Shown here piece after piece: positions 1 to 9,875 of a stretch of 45,531 nt of DNA. The translations under genes and the position numbers were made by a program. This DNA comes from Cladosporium sp. IMV 00045 (lineage: Eukaryota; Ascomycota; Dothideomycetes; Cladosporiales; Cladosporiaceae): assembly GCA_001931905.2 (NCBI GenBank), contig MSJI02000559.1:1-45531 (forward strand). Reading direction: 5' to 3'. Positions within the stretch are counted from its first letter, which is position 1. Each line of letters starts with the position of its first letter. A model generated the notes under the pieces. That model did no database searches, was not told where the DNA came from, and saw only the letters and a program-made list of their open reading frames with translations.

Positions 1-566
1 TCCTGGCGTGCCATGTGCGGATCAAACGAAGAAGGTTATGGACGATCTGGCTTCAGCTGCACCAGGCAAGCTCTGTGACATTATTGCCGTGAAGATCGTG
101 ACGCGAACGGCGTAGAGGATCACGTGTTTCATGCCCAGCGTATCTGGTCGACAATCGAGATGCGTGGATATGCTAGCTGGTTCGTTGGGAAGAATTGCAG
201 AGGTGAGATCTCTTCGCATCCGCACCCGCGATCCCGTGTTCTTTACGATCGGGGCTCGGGACAAGTCTATCCCATTCCTGCGCGCGGAGTCGAGCCCGCT
301 TGGGTTGTCGTATTCTCGCTTTGGGTACGTAAGCTATACCATCCGTTGTTTAGGGCTTGTGTTATCGATCTTCCGTCTGACAGGAGCGAGCCAAACTGGT
401 TGCGATCGCCCCTCGAAGAGTGGTAACTCGCCGCCTCTCGCATATTCTTTGTACGGCTGGAGGGGTGGTGTATTGATGGTTCAGAGCCTCTCAAGGCCAC
501 GGACTGACGACATGAGAACTGAGTGAGCAATTCCGCCCAGCAGAAACAAAGCCATCAGGACCTTAC

Positions 567-708
567 GACCGGATATGACACAAAGCCATACAGACATTCC
601 CGGGCAGAGCTACACACTCGTGGCTCGCACGTGGTTGGACCGGATATGACACAAAGCCATACAGACATTCCCGGGCAGAGCTACACACTCGTGGCTCGCA
701 CGTGGTTG
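567..708. repeat. Perfect 71-bp tandem duplication
   Basis: Two head-to-tail copies, 567-637 and 638-708, match base for base, beginning GACCGGATATGACAC and ending CACGTGGTTG. Each unit contains CCCGGG and a CACGTG E-box-like hexamer. Perfect identity points to a recent duplication. No gene can be assigned to it; the reading frames across it are low-complexity shadows. Confidence 0.97.
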
Positions 709-2565
709 GTATACCGCACAGTACACAGTACCTCAGGCACGACAGGCCATCCAGGACATCAACCACGCTCGAAGATGCCCCGAGCCACTTTGCGACTGCT
801 CAACTAGTCGCTGTGACCATACAGGGCTACCTCTCCCAGGTGCAGGTCAAATCAATCCTGCTGAGTCGGATTCTAAGTTTGACTTCCACTTTTCGAGACT
901 CCTCGATCTCAAACCCTTCTCGAAGCTCAGCTCACGATTGACCTTGCCTGCCATGTTGTCGTTCGCCCGCCTCGTCTGGAGCTAGGGCCCGGTTACACGG
1001 TTCCAGGGCTGCACGTTGCCTTTCTTCCCTTTGACCTCTATGAGCAAGAGAGGTGAAGCACAGTTCCAAGCAAGGTACGAGAAAGCATGGCAGACAAGCT
1101 GGTTTGCGTGTAGCATGATCTCACTCGCCTAGGTGATTGAGTGGTTGGATTGTGAAGTTCTAGTGAACTGTCCCTGGTCGTCTGTCTGGTGATTCGGTCA
1201 AGGCCCTCTGCAATCTGGAGAATAAACTCCGGGTACCTCTCACAACCAGGATGGGATCGTACACAATACGACCCCAACTCCTCGATGATCCTAGACCTCA
1301 CACCCAATTCATTCCCTCATCCTCATCCCCCTAGCCACGTGCCCACGCCTCCCCAGCAGGACCAGCAATGCGGCGCCAGTAGACTTGATACGTCAATTCC
1401 ACCAATTCACTCACCAAGATCATATCCAATACTGCTCCTTAATCCCCCAAAACCAACAAACGCCAATGCGCACATCTCTGCTTCCTTCCCCTAGCCCAAG
1501 GCCTTTCCCGATTCCAATAACGACAACAGTCGTCACAATGACCACGCACTTCTTCCTGCTCCCTAGGATGATGAAGAGGGAACAAAGCAACATTCGACTC
1601 AGACAGCTGAATTGAAGCAATCAAGTCGGCTCAAAATCAGAAAATAGTGCAGCGATTGGGAGCGTGAAGTGGATTTCGAAACTGCATTATGGATTGATTG
1701 ATACAGAGATGAATGGCTCTGCAGAGTGAGAGTACCGTAGAAATCGAAAGACGTGCGTGGAGGATGGTGTTAACGACGAAATGGAAGGCAGGACTGTGTA
1801 CCTATGTATGTTTCTCTCATAATCCCCCCATCTGACCGCTGCGACTCCTTGTATGTGGGCTCTTGCTAATGCTCTATTCGCGTTCTTCCCTCCTGCCGGC
1901 GACAAATCAAGCAGCCCAAAAAAAGAAAAAGTTGTAATCAAAACAGCCAGGATAAACAAGAACAAACGAAACAAACTTCAGAAGACGCATGTAAGAACAC
2001 TTACAACACAAAGCCAAAACTCTCCTTCTCTCTCAAACCCAATCCATGACTTCACACACCAGCCCAGTGATTTATGCACCAAACCAGTCATACACTCCAT
2101 CACCTCTCCCTCCCCATCCCAACCACCCACCCCTCAGCCCACCCCTCAACCCCAAACACTCGCAACCAAATTCCCCAAATCAACCCTGACTAGCAAACCC
2201 GCGCGAATGACTCGGCGTGCCGAATTTGATGAGAGCGGAAGGTAAGCTGCAGGCGCCGGAGAGGGAGGGGGATGTCAGTTCATCTTTACCAGAGAGAAAA
2301 AGGTCGAGAACAAGTCACGGGATGGGGACGTGTGGGTGGGGTGTTAGGGTCAAGAGGAATGAGAATAGAAGATAAATGATATTCAAGATGTGATAAGATA
2401 AAGGAAAGAAAGAAAAAAAAAAGGAGATACGGTTAAGTATTAAGTCTTTTTGTCTCTGCTTCGATTAAAATAAAGAGGTATACAGACAGGGGAGGAGGGC
2501 TAAGGGAAAAAAAATGGCGGGCAGGTGTATAGAGTGAGTGCAGAAAGAAGAGGATGGTTGTTTTT
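709..2565. other. Gene-poor stretch downstream of the septin gene
   Basis: I find no convincing gene. The plus strand from about 1300 to 2200 is rich in C, A and T with many CCC and CAA runs, and 2390-2520 is purine-rich with an A9-type run. Open frames here are short, low in complexity and lack family motifs. The part nearest 2565 should hold the 3' UTR and polyadenylation signals of the minus-strand septin gene. Confidence 0.5.
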
Positions 2566-4037
2566 CTAGTACCCGTTCATGGTCATGCGGCTGCCGCCGG
2601 CGCTGCCGGGGATGCCGCTGCCTCGCGAGAGCTCGCGCTCGGCGGACGGGGAGATGGGGCGGGAGCCGCCGGCGCCCATCTGGGCGGATGACTCCTTGAG
2701 GGCGAGGAGTTGCTTGGCGCGGAAGCCTGGGAAGGGAGGGGGTTGTTAGTTTGAAGACAGGGGTGGGTTGAGTGGTGGTTTGTGAGTGCGTACCCTCGTA
2801 GTGGATTTGGCTGGTGGTCTCGATCAGGTCCTGGAGGTGGGTGCGGGTGAGGAAGTCACGGAGGTAGACGAATTCGCAGTGCCTCTCGTCTTCGACGTTG
2901 ATGGTGCCCCAGCGGTTCTGGCGGGCGGGGACATTGCGGCTGTTGTGTGGTTAGCGAAGAGGTTTTGAAGAAGGGCTGATTTTCATGCGACTCACCCGTC
3001 AATGTTCATGGTGTGTTCGGAGCCAACGACAGCGAAAGGAATGATGGATTTGATCTGAGCGTTCATAGCAGCCTCCTCAGAGTCGTTCTCCTCATTCTCG
3101 TAAGGGTACATCCTGATGTTGTGGAAAGCGAACTCCTCCTTGATGCGGTCCTTGAACTGCTGGCGCTCCTCGAGAGTGAGAGAATCGGCTTTGGCGATGA
3201 CGGGAACGACGTTGACAGTCTCGCTCAGTTTCTTGAGGACAACGATATCGATCGGCTTGAGGCCGTGGCCAGACGGGGAGATGAAGTAGAGGCAGCAGTG
3301 GATGCGGGTGTCCTGGATGTAGCTGGATGGAAGTCAGCGCATGCAATCAATCTTGTCCTGCCGATATAGACTCACCGCTCACGCTGCGCGGTCAACTCCT
3401 TCCTGAGGTAGGCAGAGTGCTGGTCCTTGATGTACTTGACAATGGGGTCCCAGCAGCGGTCGTTGTTGACAAGATCGCCGTAGCCGGGAGTGTCAACAAT
3501 GTTCAAGCGGAGACGCACGCCATTCTCCTCAATCACATGGGTGACAGCCTGAATCTCGGTGGTCTGCCTGATAGGCTCGGTAGGCGCAAGGCGGCCCTTG
3601 GACTTGACGAGGTTGGAGGCGAAGATGGTATTGATCAAGGTGGACTTTCCGAGACCGGTCTGGCCTGTGAAGATGGAGAGTCAGTATGCGTTGCTTGAGA
3701 GACAAGACAATGCTCGTTGGTGTTTGCCATGCGCGTGTGGATTGTCTGACGGTGTTTGGTAGGGAAATCCAAAGCGGCGTCTCTGCGACACTGGCAACAC
3801 CTGGTGCAGCATCCATTCCTCGCGATTGCGGACTGACAGCCTGCGCATGCTCTCGCAAGACCGCATCCTTCAACGCAAGATGTCCAACTTACCAACGCAA
3901 ATAACATTGAACTGGAAACCCCGCTTCAGGAGCTTCTTCTCGATCTGGGTGGTGATGCTGTCGAAACCGACGTGGCTCTTGGGAAAGACGCTCTGAGGCG
4001 TCTGCAGAGGCTGCTGAGGTGCTCCGACGTTGGACAT
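2566..4037 (-). CDS. CDC10: Septin, Cdc10/AspD type
   Basis: A core septin: a GTP-binding protein that assembles with Cdc3-, Cdc11- and Cdc12-type partners into hetero-oligomeric rods and filaments at septa, hyphal tips and branch points. Five exons join in phase: 4037-3893, 3664-3376, 3322-2996, 2939-2794 and 2726-2566, giving 355 residues. The first intron, 228 bp, is long for this window; the others are 53-67 bp. Visible motifs are the P-loop GQTGLGKST (about 49-57), DTPGYGD (106-112), AKAD (188-191) and the septin unique element near HLQDLIETTSQIHYEGFRAK. The C-terminus is a short Ser/Gly-rich tail without a coiled coil, which with the N-terminal SHVGFDSIT marks the Cdc10 branch. The start ATG sits in a GCCACCATG context. 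It is divergent from the bL32m gene, separated by 542 bp. Confidence 0.96.
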
Positions 4038-4579
4038 GGTGGCAAAGTGGGAGAGGGTGCGTGTGTGCGTGCGGTGTGGTGGTAGTGGTTTATTTGTTTG
4101 TCGCAGCGGTCACGGCCCTTGGAGTTGGCGTCTGGAGCTGGATAACGAACGTGGAGCTTGTGATGGAGGGTATCAAGCCGGCGCGAGGCGATAGAGGAGA
4201 GGAGGTGGAGGTATTGAGGTGGTGGAGGTAATGAGATGCGAGAGGTATGGCAAGTAAGTGAGGTACAATGGAGACAGACCGTGGACAGCAACAGCGACTG
4301 CTCTCACTCAATCGTCCAAGGGTTCATGTGCTTGCTCTACCTCCTGCCTCGCGCCATCCGCCTCTGGCCCTGGCGCACGAGACACCAGCAGCGCGCGGGA
4401 AAGGGGCAGCCAGCACGCGCGGGAGAGCGGGAGCGCTAGCCTCGGCATCCCGCCCGCTAGCCGTTCTCTCTCTCCGCCGCCCGTACAGCTCTGGAGGATA
4501 TACCAGGAATCCGTTATTCGCTGCATCGCATTGCATACCACCGCCTGGACGTCGACCTCGCACGCCACCTCCAACAATC
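4038..4579. promoter_or_regulatory. Bidirectional promoter region, septin / bL32m
   Basis: This 542-bp gap separates two divergent housekeeping genes and must hold both promoters and 5' UTRs. The septin side (4180-4230) is purine-rich on the plus strand, so pyrimidine-rich in the septin transcript sense, as is common in fungal core promoters. I see no clear TATA box. Confidence 0.55.
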
Positions 4580-5141
4580 ATGGCCGCCATGTCAGTCGCG
4601 CCCTCGCGCTCATTCCTCGCCGCTTTCCTGCCCGTCGCTCGCGCATCGCTCCTCCCCCAGCAGCCCACCGGATCAATCGTCAACCGCATCCCATCCTTCT
4701 CCCAGCTGCGAACCGCCATCCTCCCCGCCGCCCTGCTTCCGATCCCCGGTATCATCGGTTCGCTATGGGAAGGAATTCTGAAGGCTGTGCCCAAGAACAA
4801 GACGAGTCACTCGTACGGCTCCCAACCCGAACTGGAGGCACGAGACATTCGCTAACCCACCACCTAGGAAAAAGAGATCCAGATTCATGGCCGGCAAGGG
4901 ATTGAAGGACGTCACCGCGCTCAACAAATGCAGCGCTTGCGGACAGCTCAAGCGCGCTCACGTCCTGTGTCCTTACTGCGTGCAGAGCATCAAGCGCTGG
5001 TTCGGCACCAACTTCCGCACCAAGGCCGACGTGGAGGAGGAGAGGATCGAGCAGCTCGAGCAGATCAACAAGGAGCTCAAGGCTAGCGGAAAGCAGCCCA
5101 TGAGCAAGCAAACAATGAAGGACAAGACCGAGCAGAAGTAG
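4580..5141 (+). CDS. MRPL32: Mitochondrial large-subunit ribosomal protein bL32m
   Basis: A component of the mitochondrial large ribosomal subunit, imported into the matrix. Exons 4580-4812 and 4868-5141 join in phase across a 55-bp intron (GTACGG ... GCTAAC ... CTAG) to give 168 residues. The junction restores the family segment VPKNKTSHSKKRSRFMAGKG. The mature part has the L32 signature CSACGQLKRAHVLCPYC, a four-cysteine zinc ribbon. The N-terminal about 65 residues are rich in Ala, Arg and Ser with few acids, as expected of a mitochondrial presequence; in yeast this is cleaved by the m-AAA protease, which is family knowledge and not seen here. The frame extends upstream, but ATG 4580 lies in AATCATGG context. 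The C-terminus is a charged, coiled-coil-like extension ending KDKTEQK. Confidence 0.94.
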
Positions 5142-5563
5142 ACGTGTACGAAGTGGACTGACGGGCAGATTTTTTGGTTTGGGCATAGCGATGGCGTTTT
5201 TTGGGGGAAAAGACATGAAGTTCTGCTGAGCATGCGGAGCAGGACGTGTTGAATTATTGTGTGAAGTTTTTGTATATATATGTAGATATACCCAGGAAAT
5301 GGGAAAGTGCCATTATCAGCTACTGCATCTTGGAGGCTTGTGAATCTGTGAATTTCACGATCTCCCCGCTAACTTTAAAGGTGTCTCCCATCTCCAAAAC
5401 TCCCGCATATCCAAACGTCACCACAGTGAAATCCGACATTTATAACGAACAACTCGGACTTCATGTGCCAAACAACAATCCAGACCTACCTAAAGTAGAA
5501 AGTTACGACCCAAGTGATCAGCAAGCGTTCCAGAACGCTCGCCAAATCACCACCACCAACAAA

Positions 5564-6850
5564 ATGTCAAAACAATACCTCCAAACCCACACCGTCCCCT
5601 CCGCCCACCCAACCGACATCTTCTCCCTGGCCGTCACCCCCAACCAACTCATCTCCGCTTCCGGCTCGTCTTCCATCAAAATCCACAGCACGGCCTCCTC
5701 GCACAGCTCCATCGACCCGGAAAACGCCTCGGACGAAAACCCCTTCCCTGAAGCGCAGGTGCTGGAGAAAGCCCACCCGCTCGGCTGTCATCATGTCTGC
5801 GCGGCGAGTGAGGGGGGCGTTTTTGCCAGTGTGGGCTTTGAGGGCGATGTGAGGGTTTGGGAGAAGACAGGGGAGGAGGAGGGGTGGAGGATGAGGGGGT
5901 GTATTAAGGGTTAGTGGTTTGTTTGTTTGTTGCAAGTTCTGTTGCTCTGGAGGGTTTTTGAGTTGGAACTTCTTGCTGACGATGATTTTGCAACCCATAC
6001 AGCCGCAAAAGCAGGCGAGCACTGGGCTCTAGCCATGAGTCCCGAGGGCAAATTCCTCGCCGCCACGACGCACGACGGCCGCGTGAACGTCTACGACACG
6101 ACGGGCATTGAGGGAGACGTCAAGGCCGCGCAGACGATCACGCAGTTCGAGACCAAGGGTAGTTTCGGAACATGCGTTGACATCGTAAGTCGCATCCCTC
6201 TCTAATTAAAACCCCCGTGATCCGCATTAAACGCTCACACAACACCAGTCGTCCAACGGCGAAATGACCGCCTCCGGCCACCAGAACGGCAGCGTGTACA
6301 TCTTCAACAACAGCACGGGTAAGATGGCGCATTCACTCAGCGGGCTCGTCAAACCCGTGCGCGCGGTCGCTTTCAGTCCCGCGAACAAGTATCTGGCTGC
6401 CGCCGGAGATGCGCAGATCATCGCGATCTACGACACGACCTCGGGCGAGCAAGTGGCGAATCTGACGGGGCATGCGAGCTGGGTTATGAGTTTGAGTTGG
6501 AATTGGAGTGGGGAGTTTTTGCTCAGTGGGTGAGTTCTGGACCTTTGAGGGGGTGCGGTTTTGAAGTGGCTTTGAGGGCTTGATTGACTGACTTATGTGG
6601 TAGATCTCATGATGGGAAGGCGAAGATCTGGTCGCTTGAGAGACGGGATTGTGTCGCGACGCAGACGGAGAGTGAGAAGTGCCTTTGGGCTGTTAAGTGG
6701 CTTCACAAGGCTGCGAGTGCAAGGTGAGATTTGTGACGGGGTTTGGTGAATCAGGGTGTATGTGCTAACGATGTGTAAAGGAACGAACTGTTCGTCACTG
6801 CGGGAGCGAACAAGGCGCTGTCCTTCTACAGGGAGGCTAGTGGAACATGA
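5564..6850 (+). CDS. SKI8: Ski complex WD40 subunit Ski8
   Basis: WD40 propeller homologous to Ski8/Rec14/WDR61, which bridges the Ski2-Ski3-Ski8 complex that feeds RNA to the cytoplasmic exosome; orthologues also act in meiotic recombination or the Paf1 complex. Five exons (5564-5909, 6003-6184, 6249-6529, 6604-6723, 6781-6850) join in phase to 332 residues; introns are 93, 64, 74 and 57 bp. Repeats can be followed through GFEGDVRVW, THDGRVNVYD, GHQNGSVYIFN, AAGDAQIIAIYD and GSHDGKAKIWSLE, and the end matches the family (LWAVKWL ... ALSFYREAS). The reading frame is open upstream, but ATG 5564 in AACAAAATGTC gives the usual MSKQYLQTHTV start. It lies 422 bp downstream of bL32m on the same strand. 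Confidence 0.93.
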
Positions 6851-7516
6851 GCCATGACTGATGATGATTGACGAGTTGCGCAAAGCAAAAGTCAAGCCCG
6901 ATATTGAATCACGACGATATTGAAGAGGCATTAACGTTGACATGCGAGCATGTAGCAAGTGTTTGCTACTCGGATCATCTGGGCATATGGCGATGAAGCT
7001 GACATGCGACGATCTAAACACATGCATACAGCAGCGCATGCGCTTGTGACTATGAGACCTGTTCGCGGGATCTGAGTCTCGCTATTGCCGGCCTTGTGCC
7101 TCATTATAGACATATAGATATCTCAATCACATTTTATATGCAGCTCAATGAAGTCAATCATGTGAATGTCTTGGCGTTGCCGTCACATCACGTCTCGTCC
7201 GATCATCTCCAAAGCCGACGTCGCGCGCGGGACCTGACTGTGGATTGATGACTTGAGAACATCTTTTGAGGCTGAGCATCGTGCACATTCTTTACATCTC
7301 ACTCACATTCGCACATGCTGCCGCGCTCAGCTCATTGCATTTGATTGCTGTACGGTTCAATGAAGTTGCTCCTGCATATAAATCACTAACCTTCCTTGCA
7401 GCGGCCTAAACTTGCGACTTCACGTTGCTTTAACAACCTCCCACTAACACCAACCACCTCCACCCGTCTCGCCCACCGCGGGCATACTCAATACCACCAT
7501 AGCGACCGACACAGAC
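6851..7516. promoter_or_regulatory. Intergenic region and promoter of the NCBP3-like gene
   Basis: No gene is seen. CATATAAAT at 7375-7383 resembles a TATA box 134 bp before the start codon. It is followed by CACTAACCTTCCTTGCAG, a good branch site plus 3' splice site ending at 7401. With a possible GTACGG donor at 7350 this could be a 52-bp 5' UTR intron, in which case the AT-rich motif would be intronic and not a TATA box. The two readings exclude each other. Confidence 0.5.
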
Positions 7517-9106
7517 ATGGACATCGACATGAACATCGACATGGAGCTCGACCCCGAAGTAGCCCGCATGCAAGCCGAAGCCGAAGCGATCAATGCGCGC
7601 GCCCAGCAGCAGGCAGACGAAGCAGCACAAAACGAAGCCATGAACGGCATCGAGCAAGCGCCTGAGGAAGGAGAAGTCGACCCCAACGCCATTGTGCCTA
7701 ACAAAGTCCACCTGCGCGGCTTGGACGACCTGACCACGCGGAAGATCGAGGATGGCGTGCGCGAGATTTGCAACACAGAGCTGTACAGACGATTGCAATG
7801 GATTGACGATACGAGCGCGAACATCATTTTTGACACGGAGGAGGCGGCGGCTGATGCGCTCGCTGCTCTGTCGGCGGAGGATGAGAGTGAGCTGTTGAGG
7901 CTGCGCCTGGTGAAGCCGCTGGAAGCTTTGGGAGGGGTGCAATTGCAAGCGCGCATGGCTATTGAGGCGGATGTGAAAGCGCCTGGCGCGAAGGACAGGA
8001 GCAGATTTTATTTGATGAACCCAGACGAGGACCCGGATAACAGGCCGCGCAAGAGGAAGAACGTCAGAGACCACGGGCCTAGGTACAAGAGAAATCGTCG
8101 CGAGTCGGCCGATGATCTATTTCACAGACGCGGTTCGGAGCAAGGTACACCGTTCAACGTGGATTTCTACGACGACGCAGCGCCAGCGTCTAAATCTGCG
8201 CCTCGCCAGGTCAGCCATTCATCAGCGGACGACTACGACGACAGGCGAAAGCCCAGACAAGGCGGCGATTTGTTCGCAGGCAGAGAGAACGGCCGACTAC
8301 GCAGCGACCGATACCGAGAGCGAAGCGCATCCCCCTCCCGCGACGGCGACGGCCGCTACGGTTTCTCCGACGAGCAACCCTACCGCCGCACCGCAAGACA
8401 ACGCTCCGCCACACCCCCTCGCCTCCGCCGCAGTCGCGAAAACCAAGAAGCCCGCCTCGCGCGCTCCAACGAACTCTTCCCCTCCCGCGCCACGACATCC
8501 ACCCTCAAAGCGAACGGTCAAGCCCCCCAACCTCGCAAACCCACCAACAACCCCGCCGCTGCCACCACAGACCTCTTCCTCGACCGCACAACCAACGGTA
8601 GCAAAGAGCTCTTCCCCGACCGAGCCCAGCACCGCCGCCAAGAGGCGCGCGACATCGCCATCGACGAAGTCGCCACCGCAATCGGCAAGTACAATTTCGA
8701 CGGCGCCGGTGATGATGATGATGATGATGCATTTACTTACAGTTCCTCCGCAGGACCCGGCCGCGCGGGACGCAAATCTCACAACAACGGCCACGGCTCC
8801 GGCAACATCGACAAAGGCGACCTCTTCTCCCGCGTCTCTGGTGGACCTAACAGCAGCAACGGCCGTTTACGCGGCCAGGAAGATCAGGGGTTCAGTTTCA
8901 AGGGCGCCGCGGACAAGGATTCTCAGGGTTTCTCGATTTTGGGCGCGGCTAGCGCTAATAGAGAACGGGGCGCGAATCTCGCTAAGGAGCTTTTCCCTCA
9001 CAGGGGAGGTGCTGCGGCTGGAGGAGGTGCGCCGAATGGCGGGAGGGATCTTTTCGATGGGAGGATTAAGGGAAGGGGGAGGAAGAGGGCGGAGGATTTG
9101 TTTTAG
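7517..9106 (+). CDS. NCBP3-like RNA-binding protein with repeated (D/E)LF motifs
   Basis: Single-exon protein of 529 residues. Residues about 60-140 fit the NCBP3 (DUF2414) domain: NKVHLRGLDDLTTRKIEDGV, then LQWIDDTSANIIFD, the hallmark W-x-DDTS-N segment, then LRLRLVKPLE. Human NCBP3 binds capped RNA and the exon-junction/TREX machinery; a nuclear mRNA role is inferred from the family. The region after about 170 is basic and disordered, with RPRKRKNV and RYKRNRRES as likely nuclear signals, RS-type dipeptides and an Asp-rich stretch coded by a (GAT)n run near 8711-8729. A (D/E)LFxxR-like motif recurs about nine times to the last residue (…RAEDLF). Start ATG 7517 follows ACAGAC; in-frame ATGs soon after (7529, 7541) are alternatives. 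The overlapping long frames here are shadows caused by high GC. Confidence 0.85.
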   Translation: MDIDMNIDMELDPEVARMQAEAEAINARAQQQADEAAQNEAMNGIEQAPEEGEVDPNAIVPNKVHLRGLDDLTTRKIEDGVREICNTELYRRLQWIDDTSANIIFDTEEAAADALAALSAEDESELLRLRLVKPLEALGGVQLQARMAIEADVKAPGAKDRSRFYLMNPDEDPDNRPRKRKNVRDHGPRYKRNRRESADDLFHRRGSEQGTPFNVDFYDDAAPASKSAPRQVSHSSADDYDDRRKPRQGGDLFAGRENGRLRSDRYRERSASPSRDGDGRYGFSDEQPYRRTARQRSATPPRLRRSRENQEARLARSNELFPSRATTSTLKANGQAPQPRKPTNNPAAATTDLFLDRTTNGSKELFPDRAQHRRQEARDIAIDEVATAIGKYNFDGAGDDDDDDAFTYSSSAGPGRAGRKSHNNGHGSGNIDKGDLFSRVSGGPNSSNGRLRGQEDQGFSFKGAADKDSQGFSILGAASANRERGANLAKELFPHRGGAAAGGGAPNGGRDLFDGRIKGRGRKRAEDLF

Positions 9107-9603
9107 AAGGATGGGGTGGGAGTCGAGGTGATGTGGCTTGCTCTGCTTCTGGGAGGGTAGGCACTTGAGAATTTGAGGTTGCCCAATCTGATGGAAATCC
9201 GTCCGCACGCGAGACAGAACGGACGGATCGATGGGATGCGTGAGAAATCGAAAACGGACACGGAAACGGAAGGGAAAGCACTCTTCTCTCTGTTCTCACG
9301 TCTTTCTGGCATGTTTGCTTGGGTAAATTCAGCGAGGCGTTTTTGAAGATTTGTATGGTACCATTTCACAAGTTTCTTGAATCGGAAGAGCTCTGCCAGG
9401 AAGTCTGCGCCGATCCACAGCGGCAAATGATCATCTTTTCCTTCGCTTCTTGCTCATATCTTACGAGGAACAAAAACGATAGTAGGCCGGCGTTGGTTCG
9501 TGTTCGACACATGTCCACTGACCAATCCAGCCCTGCACCAAAGCGCGTTCACAACGCAAGCTGGGTAGGCTTGCTTCGTCGCTCACTCCTGCCATGAAGT
9601 GTT

Positions 9604-9611
9604 TATATTTA
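9604..9611 (+). promoter_or_regulatory. TATA-like element of the 5S rRNA gene
   Basis: TATATTTA lies 21-28 bp before the 5S start in an AT-rich GTTTATATTTAATTAAA context. Neurospora 5S genes need a TATA element at about -29, so position and sequence fit an RNA polymerase III promoter. Confidence 0.6.
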
Positions 9612-9631
9612 ATTAAACTGAGTGTCCTAAT

Positions 9632-9750
9632 ACATACGACCACAGGTCAGTGAAAACTGGGCATCCCGTCCGCTCTGCCATACATAAGCACTGAACCGGG
9701 CGACTAGTACTAGAGTGGGTGACCATCTGGGAATCCCGCCTGTTGTATGT
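9632..9750 (+). rRNA. 5S ribosomal RNA, dispersed single copy
   Basis: A 119-nt sequence folds as 5S rRNA. The ends pair over nine bases (ACATACGAC with GTTGTATGT, one G-U). Helix II is GGTCAGTG with CACTGAACC, with the usual bulged A. Helix III closes with GGCA/TGCC around the conserved ATCCCGTCCGCTC loop, and GTGGGTGACCA with GAATCCC marks the 3' domain and internal control region. Compared with the Neurospora 5S I remember, helices II and III differ on both sides with pairing kept, so this looks functional and not a decayed copy. Fungi of this group scatter 5S genes outside the rDNA repeat. A T4 run at 9757-9760 follows. Confidence 0.9.
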
Positions 9751-9756
9751 GCTTGC

Positions 9757-9760
9757 TTTT
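9757..9760 (+). terminator. RNA polymerase III terminator of 5S
   Basis: Four T residues on the coding strand start 7 nt after the mature 5S end, with a second T4 at 9764-9767. This is the normal minimal Pol III stop signal. Confidence 0.6.
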
Positions 9761-9875
9761 CCTTTTGTCACGACATAATAAAGCACGGAAGCTTCGATGG
9801 CTGCTTCTGAACGAGGTCGAGTTGAGTGCGATAAGGGTGGCGGGGTGCGGTGTGGCTTTGGATCGATAGCTGCGT

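Noticed and set aside
8112..9131. 339-codon plus frame overlapping the NCBP3-like gene
   Set aside because: A GC-rich shadow frame full of Ala, Thr, Pro and Arg; the other frame has the recognisable domain and the (D/E)LF repeats.
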